Positions 36,401 to 43,662 of a stretch of DNA of 64,000 bases are shown here, piece after piece. The first letter of the stretch is position 1. Every line of letters starts with the position of its first letter. Source of the DNA: Paractinoplanes ferrugineus (lineage in GTDB: Bacteria > Actinomycetota > Actinomycetes > Mycobacteriales > Micromonosporaceae); assembly GCF_016862195.1 (NCBI RefSeq), contig NZ_BOMM01000001.1, positions 186,001 through 250,000 of the forward strand, in the 5' to 3' direction. The translations under genes were made by a program, and so were the position numbers. The notes under the pieces are model-generated. The model saw nothing but the letters and a program-made list of their open reading frames with translations, was not told where the DNA came from and ran no database searches.

Positions 36401-38649
36401 GTGAAGGTGACCCGCGTGCCGGTGAAGGTGACCACTCCCTCGGCCGGCGGCGGCGCGGCGACCGCCGTCACGGTGAGTGTGTCGCCGTTCAGGTCCGCGT
36501 CGTTGACCAGCACATCCAGGTCGACAGACGTGTTCGTCGGCGTGTTGATCATGTCGTCGTTAGCGGTCGGCGCGACGTTCGCGGTGGTCACCGTGACGGT
36601 GGCGGTGGCCGTGCCGCCGTGCGAGTCGGTCACCTGATAGTCGAAGTGGTCGGCGCCGGCCCAACCCGGCACCGGCGTGTAGGTGACCGATCCGTCCGCG
36701 GCGACCACGGCCGCGCCCTGGGCCGGCCCGCTGACGATCGAGACGGTGAGCGTCGCCGGCGCGTCGTCCGGGTCCGAGTCGTTGGTCAGCACCGGCACGC
36801 TGACCGGGGCGTTGTGGGTCGTGGTGGCGCTGTCGGCGACCGCCACCGGCGGCGCGTTGACCGCGAGCGCGGCGGTGTCGGTGTCGTTGCCGGCGGCGCC
36901 GTCCGCGCCGCCGCCGTCCGCGCGCAGTGCGGCGACCGGATGGTCGGCGGCCGTGCCGTCGACCACTGCCGGGATCGCCACGCTCGCCGAGCTGCCCGCC
37001 ACCAGCGGGCCGAGGGCGCAGGTCACCACCGGGAGGGTGGCGCCGCAGCCGGCCGGCAGGGTGTCCGGGGTGACGCCGGCGGGCAGGGTCAGCACCGCCC
37101 GGGCGGCCGGTTCGAGATCGCCGCCGACGTTGGTGACGGTGGCGGTGTAGGTGACGTTGTCCGGGAGGGCGGCGCGCTGCAGGAACGCCGGTGTCACGGT
37201 CAGGGCGGCGGCCCGGTCGACGTGCGGCTGGAGCACCGGGGTGGCGACCGAGCCGGCCAGCCCGGCCACGGAGACGCTCGTGGTGCGCCCGGAGTAACTG
37301 ACGTTCACCAGGTTGGTGATGGCATAACCGGGCGGGGTGCCGACGTCCACGGTCACCCGGAAGGTGACATAGGTCGTCCCGGAGTAAGGGATGCTGCCCA
37401 GCTTCCAGTTGACTGTGCCACCGGTGAGCCAGCCGGTCGCGCTCGGGAAGAGCGACCCCGGGACGTACGTCGTGTACGGCGGCACGGCATCGGTCAGGAG
37501 CACGTCGTCGGCGGTGTCACTGCCCTCGTTGCGTACGTCTATCCGGTATTCGATGGTGTCGCCCGGCAGCAGGTCGCCGCCGTCCACGTCGGTCCCGGTC
37601 ACGGTCGTGGTGATCTTCGGGGCGTAGAGGTCGATGCTGAACGTGATCACGCCGGGGTAGTAGGTGTCGCCGCTGGTGGTCAGCGTCAGCTTGGTGGCCA
37701 GCTGGCCGTTGGTGAACATGCCGGTCGCGTCGACCTGGTCGACGTCGAACCCGAGGGTGTTCTGGTAGCCCGGATCCCGGCCGCTGACCGGTGCGCCCGA
37801 CTCGCTGACCGTGCTGTTGAAGAAGTTGTCGGCCGGGTTGGCCGCGTCGGTCAGGGCCCGGCCGTCGACCTGCAGGCTGTCCCCGACGTTGCCCAGGTCA
37901 CCCTCGTACGCGACGGCGCCGATCTTGGCGTGCACGGTGCCGGAGTGCGGCGTCTCGAAGCCGGTGATCGGGATGTCCATGGTGCCGCTCTGGATGGTCC
38001 CGAAGCCGTCGAAGATCCGCAGGCTGCGCATGTCCTCGGCGGGGTTCCGATAGGCGATGGCCAGCGACCACCCCGCGTACTGGCCGCCGCCCAGCGAGGC
38101 CTGGATGTTCGCGACCCCGTAGACCCCGTTGCCGGCCCCGGCGACCAGCGCGGTGACGTCGGCGAAGCCCTGGTAGAAGGTCGAGTTGGCGTAGAGGCTG
38201 GACGCGGTCACCGCGTTCCAGGTCGAGCCGGCCGGAGTGCGCAAGCGCACCTGGTTGCGGTTCGCCAGGATGGAGTTGGCACCCCAGTAGAGGCCGGCGA
38301 ACAGTACGGTGCTGCCCGGCGGCATGGTGATCATGGCGTTGCTGTCGTTGAACGTACCGATCGGATCGCCGTCCGCGTCGGTGTAGATCATCGTGTAGTT
38401 GTTGTTGTTCAGCGCCGCGCCCGTGCCCGAGCCGTTCCGGGCGGCCGTGCAGGCCGGTGTGCTCGGGCAGGTCAGCACCGTGTTGCCGCGCAGCAGGATC
38501 GACCCGTTGGTGTTGACGTCGAAGCGGGTGGTGAACGGGGTGGTGATGGCCGCCTCGGCGGGGTGGATGGCGAGCGCCGTCGCGGCCAGCAGCAGTGCCC
38601 CGATCGCGATCAGTGCCGCGACCGCCTGACGAATCCCCAAGCCCCCCAC
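33445..38649 (-). CDS. Giant repeat cell-wall surface protein, LPVTG sorting signal (paralogue B)
   Basis: 1,734 aa from a GTG at 38647-38649; no clear ribosome binding site. Same architecture as the downstream paralogue: signal helix (AVAALIAIGALLLAATALAI, then HPAEA), matching N-terminal domain (STVLFAGLYWGANS, GQYAGWSLAIAYRNP), DUF11-like domains and twelve repeats of about 90 aa in the same order. Repeat 4 is divergent (NPECGETVTMDAVLFSTDPN). It ends LPVTG (about 1691), a hydrophobic helix and a short basic tail (KPTKPDQPRKL), a textbook sortase signal. The gap to paralogue A is 102 bp, so both may share a transcript. Confidence 0.88.
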   Translation of the reverse strand: MGGLGIRQAVAALIAIGALLLAATALAIHPAEAAITTPFTTRFDVNTNGSILLRGNTVLTCPSTPACTAARNGSGTGAALNNNNYTMIYTDADGDPIGTFNDSNAMITMPPGSTVLFAGLYWGANSILANRNQVRLRTPAGSTWNAVTASSLYANSTFYQGFADVTALVAGAGNGVYGVANIQASLGGGQYAGWSLAIAYRNPAEDMRSLRIFDGFGTIQSGTMDIPITGFETPHSGTVHAKIGAVAYEGDLGNVGDSLQVDGRALTDAANPADNFFNSTVSESGAPVSGRDPGYQNTLGFDVDQVDATGMFTNGQLATKLTLTTSGDTYYPGVITFSIDLYAPKITTTVTGTDVDGGDLLPGDTIEYRIDVRNEGSDTADDVLLTDAVPPYTTYVPGSLFPSATGWLTGGTVNWKLGSIPYSGTTYVTFRVTVDVGTPPGYAITNLVNVSYSGRTTSVSVAGLAGSVATPVLQPHVDRAAALTVTPAFLQRAALPDNVTYTATVTNVGGDLEPAARAVLTLPAGVTPDTLPAGCGATLPVVTCALGPLVAGSSASVAIPAVVDGTAADHPVAALRADGGGADGAAGNDTDTAALAVNAPPVAVADSATTTHNAPVSVPVLTNDSDPDDAPATLTVSIVSGPAQGAAVVAADGSVTYTPVPGWAGADHFDYQVTDSHGGTATATVTVTTANVAPTANDDMINTPTNTSVDLDVLVNDADLNGDTLTVTAVAAPPPAEGVVTFTGTRVTFTPTASFAGTSRFGYTISDGHGGTASAAISVDVANADPTAADDVLAVPAAAAGVQLLVLANDTDPNGDSLAVTGAGPQSGVTVAADGLSVLYTAPAGFAGVVSFPYSIDDGHGGIDTANVTLTVANARPTAKDFSVNPECGETVTMDAVLFSTDPNSDTLRVSGTTDPTHGTVSLDPYGKLTYVPDLGFSGPDSFTYTIDDGHGGTDTGHVSILVKNGVAVARPDVVTAVLGRPLAIPVLANDDPDPNGDPLTVTATPAQPVGADRRITYTPAGLGTDTFDYELDDGRGGTSRTTVTITTVNTAPTARADAVTTDTDTAVTVAVLANDDDPNGQAITLAVVGAGAHGAVTDNHDGTVTYSPATGFYGTDSFLYSIRDPAGLTASAIVTVTVRNAAPVAVDDTFRVRADVPTRLDLLANDRDPNIGQHLSVASVGPVAKGTVGLAADGTVTYRAAAGSIGPDGFTYVLTDDLGRTDTADVRLTIDGRPTAVDDTAATAGATPVDVPVLANDTDPEAQALTVVSAATPGSGRTRVNPDGTVRYTPATGFSGVDTFGYTVRDPIGNTDSAQVRVQVANAAPIARPDVAAGLADRPLYIDVLANDDDPNPGQTLLIDAVAGSANGTTGVVSGRVRFLPARGWSGQDTFAYRISDGHGGTAGSTVTVTISNGTPVALADQGTTPYRKPITLRVLANDLDPGGDLAVQAVTQPAQGTATFTADSVTYDPPEGFGGPVTFGYSATDGAGHNTSAPITVTVGAPPTVPDRSATAEPGGSVAVPLPHEDKGGRTVTVTSVGKPAHGTAVLNADGTVTYTPDPGFNGVDTFTYEVVDADGNIATASVIVTVTAPAATNRPPIAIADRVTMAADDTVVVRPTLNDSDPDRDRITIVKLGTPAHGSVLAGAGDTVSYRPAADFESGTDTFDYTIADGRGGLATATVTVQVKPLTSLPVTGGDVLVLARAGLVAIAVGAVIYWMALPAKPTKPDQPRKL

Positions 38650-38689
38650 ACGCTGAGGCTAGGGAGCGAAGCGGGTTAATTGGGGCGAA

Positions 38690-39595
38690 TTAGAGTTGTT
38701 TGCGATAAAGGAAGAACACCCGTTCGACTCGGGCGCCCACTGCGGTCGAGTAGAACGGGACGGGTCCCACCCAGCCGATCTGAGCCGACTCGAGGCCGCT
38801 GTCGCGCTGATCGGCCAGGCAGCGGCGGAGCAGGATCGAGCCGATGCCCCGGCCCCGGGCGGCCGCCGTGGTGCCCATCGGGCCGAACCAGCTCGGGCGC
38901 GACGAGCCGTACGCCGCGAAGCCCAGCAGGGTGCCGTCCGACTCCACCGCGAGGTGGCAGCCGGCCCCCGGCCGCCCGATCGAGTCGACGATCTCGCCGG
39001 CCCAGCCCGAACCCCAGTTGGCCAGCGCGAACTCGGCCAGACCGGCGGAATCGGCAGGAAGCGCCCGGCGGATCGTGACGCCCTCGCCGGCCAGCCGTTC
39101 CTCCTCCGCCGCGGTCGGCGCGAGATCGAGCAACGAGGCCGTCATGTTCCAGGCCGGCTGGTCCTGGGCGAAGCCGAGCGCCATCGCCGCGCAGACCGCC
39201 GGGGTGTACCGCACGTCGATGCCCGGCCAGGCGTAGCAGGGCGCGTTGCCGGCCAGCACCACATCGTCCGCGCCGAGCCCGGCCAGCGCGCCCTCGACCC
39301 GGCCCAGCAGCGCCCGGCCGACCCCGCGGCGACGCTCGCCCGGGTCGACCGCGATCAGGTCGACGTGGCCGATCGAGGAGTCCCGGTGGGAGATCGAGCC
39401 GAGCACGACCCCGATCACCCGATCGCCGGGGGCGACCGCCAGAAAACCCGTCCGCCTGTCGGTCTGCCGCAGCCGCCGGACGATCTCGGCGGCCTCGGCC
39501 GCGTCCTCGGGGAGATCCAGCGCGTCCCGGCACAGAGCGATCACGGCGGGCAGGTCGTCGTCGGTCAGCTCGGAGATCCAGAATTCGCGGTCCAC
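38690..39595 (-). CDS. Tandem GNAT-family acetyltransferase
   Basis: 301 aa, GTG start at 39593-39595. Two GNAT domains: the first (about 5-150) has HVDLIAVDPGERRRGVGRAL, a clear motif A (R-R-x-G-x-G); the second (about 165-301) has MGTTAAARGRGIGSILLRRC and ends IGWVGPVPFYSTAVGARVER. Two-domain GNATs include mycothiol synthase, but mshD proper is at 51856, so this is another member with unknown substrate. It lies 40 bp upstream of the surface-protein genes on the same strand. Confidence 0.85.
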   Translation of the reverse strand: MDREFWISELTDDDLPAVIALCRDALDLPEDAAEAAEIVRRLRQTDRRTGFLAVAPGDRVIGVVLGSISHRDSSIGHVDLIAVDPGERRRGVGRALLGRVEGALAGLGADDVVLAGNAPCYAWPGIDVRYTPAVCAAMALGFAQDQPAWNMTASLLDLAPTAAEEERLAGEGVTIRRALPADSAGLAEFALANWGSGWAGEIVDSIGRPGAGCHLAVESDGTLLGFAAYGSSRPSWFGPMGTTAAARGRGIGSILLRRCLADQRDSGLESAQIGWVGPVPFYSTAVGARVERVFFLYRKQL

Positions 39596-39686
39596 AACCG
39601 CCGAACCTAGCGGACCGCCTCCAGGTGAACCCCGGGTGGATATTTCCTCCGCCGGGGGGACACCCCCGAGCGCTAACGTGGGACAG

Positions 39687-41486
39687 GTGCGCGATCCCTC
39701 CGTCTCCCGCTACACGGCCGGCCGACTCTCTCCCATCCGCCGGGTCGCCGACCTCCGGCGCCTGCGCGACGAGCAGTTCGACGTGCTGGTCGTCGGTGGC
39801 GGTGCCACCGGCGCCGGTGCCGCCCTCGACGCCGCCTCCCGTGGACTCAAGGTGGCCCTGGTCGAGGCGCGTGACCTGGCCGCCGGCACGTCCAGCCGGT
39901 CCAGCAAGCTGATCCACGGCGGCCTGCGTTACCTCGAACAGCTCGAGCTGCACCTGGTGCACGAGGCGCTCACCGAGCGTGGGCTGCTCTCCACCCGGCT
40001 GGCCCCGCACCTGGTGCGGCCGGTCCCGATCCTGGTGCCGCTGCCGGCCGCCGGCCCGCTCGCCCGGGTCTGGCACCGGGGCTACTACGGCCTGGGGGTG
40101 GCGGCCTACGACGTGTTCGCCGGCCTCTTCGGCACCGGCCGGGGCATGCCGCTGCACCGCCACCTGACCCGCGACGGCGCCCGGCACCTGTTCCCGAGCC
40201 TGCGCGCCGAGTCGATCACCGGCGCGATCCGCTACTACGACGGCCAGGTCGACGACGCCCGCCTGGTGGTCAACCTCGCGCGCACCGCCGCGAGCCTGGG
40301 CGCGGCCGTGGTGACCAGCGCCCGGGTGGTCGGCTTCGTGCGCGAGGCGCGCCAGGTGGTCGGCGTGCGGGTCCGCGACCTGGAGTCGCCCGACGCCCCC
40401 GAGTTCGAGGTGCGCGCCCGCACGGTGGTGGCCGCCACCGGCGTGTGGAGTGACGACATGTCGCAGATGCTCAGCGACGTCGGCGTCCGCCCCGGCCTGC
40501 GGGTCCGGGCCTCCAAGGGGGTCCACCTGGTGGTGCCGCGCTCGGCGATCACCGGTGACGCCGGCCTGATCCTGCGCACCCCGACCTCGGTGCTCTTCGT
40601 CATCCCGTGGGGCGGCCACTGGATCATCGGCACCACCGACACCGACTGGAAGCTCGACCGCTCCCACCCGGCCGCCTCCGCGCGCGACATCCGATACCTC
40701 CTCGACCAGGTCAACTCGGTGCTCGACCGGCCGCTGACCACCGACGACATCGAGGGCGTCTACGCCGGTCTGCGGCCGCTGCTCTCCGGCGAGGCCGACT
40801 CGACCTCCAAACTGTCCCGCGAGCACGCGGTCTTCGAGCCGATGCTCGGGCTGATGCTGGTGGCGGGCGGTAAATACACGACCTACCGGGTGATGGCCGC
40901 GGACGTCATCGATCGGGCGGTGCGCCGGCTGGGTGGTGCCCCGCGCCCGTCGCGCACCGAGCAGCTGCCGCTTCTCGGCGCCGACGGCTATGCCGCCGCC
41001 TGGCGCGATCGACATGACACGGCCCGGCGGCACGGCGTCACCGCGGGGGTGGTCGAGCACCTGCTTGAGCGGTACGGGACCTTGACCGTGCACCTGCTGG
41101 CGATGATGGCGGCCGACCCCACCCTGGCCACCCCGCTCGCCGGCGCGCCGGAATACCTGGCCGCCGAGGTGGCCTACGCGACTCTCGCCGAGGGCGCGCT
41201 GCACCTCGACGACGTGCTGACCCGGCGCACCCGGATCTCGTTCGAGACCGCGCACCGGGGCAGCGAGACCGCCGAGCACGCCGCCCGGATCATGGGTGAG
41301 GTGCTCAACTGGGACAAGGTGGTGCGCGAGCGGGAGGTCGAGCACTACCTGGCCCGGGTCGCGGCCGAGCGGCAGTCGCAGACCATGCCCGACGACCTGA
41401 CCGCCGACGCGGCCCGCATCGGCGTGCCCGACGTGCGCGGGTTCGCCGCCGACCGCGGGATCGACCTGCTGGAAGTCGACATTTGA
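39687..41486 (+). CDS. glpD: Glycerol-3-phosphate dehydrogenase (FAD, aerobic)
   Basis: 599 aa if the GTG at 39687 is used; a GTG at 39678 is equally open and the ribosome binding site is weak for both. FAD-binding DVLVVGGGATGAGAALDAAS lies near residue 30, followed by RGLKVALVEARDLAAGTSSR and SKLIHGGLRYLE, the GlpD signature, then WGGHWIIGTTDTDW. A C-terminal DAO_C domain begins near residue 430 (VTAGVVEHLLERYG). It oxidises sn-glycerol-3-phosphate to DHAP at the membrane, feeding electrons to quinone. Its stop overlaps the DUF4031 start. Confidence 0.93.
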   Translation: MRDPSVSRYTAGRLSPIRRVADLRRLRDEQFDVLVVGGGATGAGAALDAASRGLKVALVEARDLAAGTSSRSSKLIHGGLRYLEQLELHLVHEALTERGLLSTRLAPHLVRPVPILVPLPAAGPLARVWHRGYYGLGVAAYDVFAGLFGTGRGMPLHRHLTRDGARHLFPSLRAESITGAIRYYDGQVDDARLVVNLARTAASLGAAVVTSARVVGFVREARQVVGVRVRDLESPDAPEFEVRARTVVAATGVWSDDMSQMLSDVGVRPGLRVRASKGVHLVVPRSAITGDAGLILRTPTSVLFVIPWGGHWIIGTTDTDWKLDRSHPAASARDIRYLLDQVNSVLDRPLTTDDIEGVYAGLRPLLSGEADSTSKLSREHAVFEPMLGLMLVAGGKYTTYRVMAADVIDRAVRRLGGAPRPSRTEQLPLLGADGYAAAWRDRHDTARRHGVTAGVVEHLLERYGTLTVHLLAMMAADPTLATPLAGAPEYLAAEVAYATLAEGALHLDDVLTRRTRISFETAHRGSETAEHAARIMGEVLNWDKVVREREVEHYLARVAAERQSQTMPDDLTADAARIGVPDVRGFAADRGIDLLEVDI

Positions 41487-41788
41487 TACTCGTCGACGAG
41501 CCGCTCTGGCCGGCCCGCGGAAGGCTCTGGTCGCACCTGGTGAGCGATCTGTCGTACGCCGAACTGCACGTCTTCGCCGAGATGCTCGGCGCGCCCCGGC
41601 GCGCCTTCGACCGCGACCACTACGACATCCCGGAGCACCGGTTCCGCAGCGCGCTGTGGCTCGGCGCGACCCTGGTGCGCTCGCGGGACCTGGCCGCCCG
41701 CCTGCGGGCCTCGGGCCTGCGCCGGCCGAAGCACCGGCGACTCGACCGCCCCGGCATCGTCCTCAGCCGGGCTGCGGACCGGCCTTGA
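41483..41788 (+). CDS. DUF4031 domain protein
   Basis: 101 aa from a TTG that overlaps the glpD stop (TTGA). The start is set by the family pattern (M-x-x-V-D-x-P-x-W-P), here ILVDEPLWPARGRLWSHLVS, then AFDRDHYDIPEHR and a basic LRASGLRRPKHRR end. DUF4031 proteins are small, function unknown. The 3' end overlaps the convergent HD gene by 26 bp. Confidence 0.85.
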   Translation: MILVDEPLWPARGRLWSHLVSDLSYAELHVFAEMLGAPRRAFDRDHYDIPEHRFRSALWLGATLVRSRDLAARLRASGLRRPKHRRLDRPGIVLSRAADRP

Positions 41789-42410
41789 GCTCGCGCTCCA
41801 GGTTGGCCCGGGCCGTCGACTCCCAGGCCGCCCGCAGCGGCTCCAGGCGGTAGATCGTCGGCAGCTCCAGCAACGCCTTGAGCACCTGGGCCCGGCCGTC
41901 CTTGAACGCGTCGTCCGGCACGTGGGCGTACTCCTGTCGAATGGCCGCGGTGTAGGCCGCGTACCCCTCGTCGTCGCTCGCCAGGATGGCCAGATCGGCG
42001 TCGCAGAGCAGTTCGCCGTCCGGGTCGTCCTCGCCGGTGGCGTGCCCCGCCGTCAGCCCGACCAGCCGGGCCACCTCGCTCGCCACCTCGTCCGGCACGC
42101 CCAGCGTGGCCAGCAGCCCGCCCGCGAACTCGGCGCTGTCCCGCTCGTTGGCGTCGCCGAGCGCCCGCGGGTCGTAGACCGCGTCGTGCATCCAGGCGGC
42201 CAGCCGCACCCGCTCCGGATGCGGCGCGAGCCCGGCGTGCTTGTCGATCACCTCGAGCACGGCCGTCAGGTGGGCCCCCGTGTGATAGTGCCGCTGCGGC
42301 TCCGACCAGCGGGAGAGCAGGTAGTGCCCGGCCGCGTCGAGGTCGGCGTCGGCGGCGGTCGCGCCGGCCGCCCGGGCCGCGTCGCGGAACTGATCCACAA
42401 GTGATGTCAC
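41763..42410 (-). CDS. HD-superfamily metal-dependent phosphohydrolase
   Basis: 215 aa from the GTG at 42408-42410. Typical pattern: HYLLSRWSEPQRHYHTGAHL, then LAAWMHDAVYDPRALGDANE with the HD pair, and LLCDADLAILASDDEGYAAY with the late Asp. This matches the COG4339 group of small predicted HD hydrolases whose substrate is unknown. It is divergent from the FUSC gene with only 28 bp between starts. Confidence 0.87.
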   Translation of the reverse strand: MTSLVDQFRDAARAAGATAADADLDAAGHYLLSRWSEPQRHYHTGAHLTAVLEVIDKHAGLAPHPERVRLAAWMHDAVYDPRALGDANERDSAEFAGGLLATLGVPDEVASEVARLVGLTAGHATGEDDPDGELLCDADLAILASDDEGYAAYTAAIRQEYAHVPDDAFKDGRAQVLKALLELPTIYRLEPLRAAWESTARANLERELKAGPQPG

Positions 42411-42438
42411 CAAGCCATGGTAAGTAGGGTCGGTAACC

Positions 42439-43593
42439 GTGACGTCCCCACCAGCGCGCCTGCGCACCGGCCTGAGTGCCGGGTTGCACCGGGTGCGCGG
42501 CGGCCTGATGCTCGCCGTCCAGGCCGGCGTCGCCGCCGGGATCGCCTGGTACCTCGCCCACGACGTGATCGGCCGCCCGACGCCGTTCTTCGCCCCGATC
42601 GCCGCGGTGATCACCCTGGCCTCGTCGGTGGGGCAGCGCGCCCGGCGCACCGTCGAGCTGGTGCTCGGCGTCGCGATCGGCATCGGCATCGGCGACGCGC
42701 TCATCCTGCTGATCGGCAGCGGCCCGTGGCAGATCGGCCTGATCGTGCTGCTGGCGGTGCTGATCGCGACCGCGGTCGGGGGCGGCAGCCCACTCATCGT
42801 GCAGTCGGCCTCGTCGGCGGTGCTGGTCGCCACCCTGACCAGCAGCACCGGTCTGCCCTGGACCCGGTTCTTCGACGCGCTCGTCGGTGGCGGCGTGGGA
42901 CTTGTCGTGATGACCCTGCTCCTGCCGCTCAACCCGCTCAGCGTCGTGAAACGGGCCGCCGACCCGGCCCTGCGGGCGCTCGCCGACGGCCTGCGCGAGG
43001 TCGGCGCGGCCATGGCGAGGCGCGACGCCGCGGGAGCGGAGGGGGCACTGGCCCGGTTGCGGGCGGCCGAGACGTCGTTCGCCGCCTTCTCCGCCGCGGT
43101 CAGCGCGGCCGAGGAGAACGTCGCGTTCGCCCCGGCCCGGTGGCGCACCCGCGGTGCCCTCGCCCAGTACGTCGACGGGGCCAAGGAGGTCACCTACGCG
43201 TTGCGGAACTCCCGGGTGCTGATCCGTCGGGTCGGCACCGCCCTCGGCGACGAGGAGAAGCTGCCCGAGGTGCTGTCCGCCGCGGTCGGGCTGCTCGGCG
43301 ACGCGGTCGACCTGCTCCGCGACGAGTGGGCCAAGGGCACCGAGCCGCTCGCCGCCCGGGAGCGGGCGTTGCGGGCCGTCACCGAGGCGGCCAAGGCGTA
43401 CGACGACGGGGTCGGCTTCTCCGGCGGCGTGGTCGTGGCCCAGGTCCGCAGCGCCGCGACCGACCTGCTGCGGGCGGCCGGGGTCGATGTCGCCGAGGCG
43501 CCACGCCTGGTCCGGCGGGCGGCCGGCTGGCACAACCGCCCCCGGACGAACCGCCGCTCCGGCCGCCGCCCGCCCGCTCCCGGCCACGCCTGA
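42439..43593 (+). CDS. FUSC-family membrane protein (aromatic acid exporter-like)
   Basis: 384 aa from a GTG. N-terminal half with six hydrophobic segments (LMLAVQAGVAAGIAWYLAHD, FFAPIAAVITLASSVGQRAR, LVLGVAIGIGIGDALILLIG, VGGGVGLVVMTLLLPLNPLS). The C-terminal half is a long, mostly helical soluble region (about 175-360). The pattern FFAPIAAVITL...GQRARRTVELVLGVAIG is the FUSC signature. Family members export aromatic carboxylates or act in stress; substrate unknown here. Confidence 0.85.
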   Translation: MTSPPARLRTGLSAGLHRVRGGLMLAVQAGVAAGIAWYLAHDVIGRPTPFFAPIAAVITLASSVGQRARRTVELVLGVAIGIGIGDALILLIGSGPWQIGLIVLLAVLIATAVGGGSPLIVQSASSAVLVATLTSSTGLPWTRFFDALVGGGVGLVVMTLLLPLNPLSVVKRAADPALRALADGLREVGAAMARRDAAGAEGALARLRAAETSFAAFSAAVSAAEENVAFAPARWRTRGALAQYVDGAKEVTYALRNSRVLIRRVGTALGDEEKLPEVLSAAVGLLGDAVDLLRDEWAKGTEPLAARERALRAVTEAAKAYDDGVGFSGGVVVAQVRSAATDLLRAAGVDVAEAPRLVRRAAGWHNRPRTNRRSGRRPPAPGHA

Positions 43594-43662
43594 CCGCCCC
43601 CGTCCGGACGCGAGGCCGCGGCGGGGCCGAAGTTGTCAGGGAGGGTGACTACGCTGGCTGGC

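Noticed and set aside
35125-38679. 1,184-codon + strand open frame opposite surface paralogue B
   Set aside because: Same codon-bias artefact; no start signal and no family pattern.
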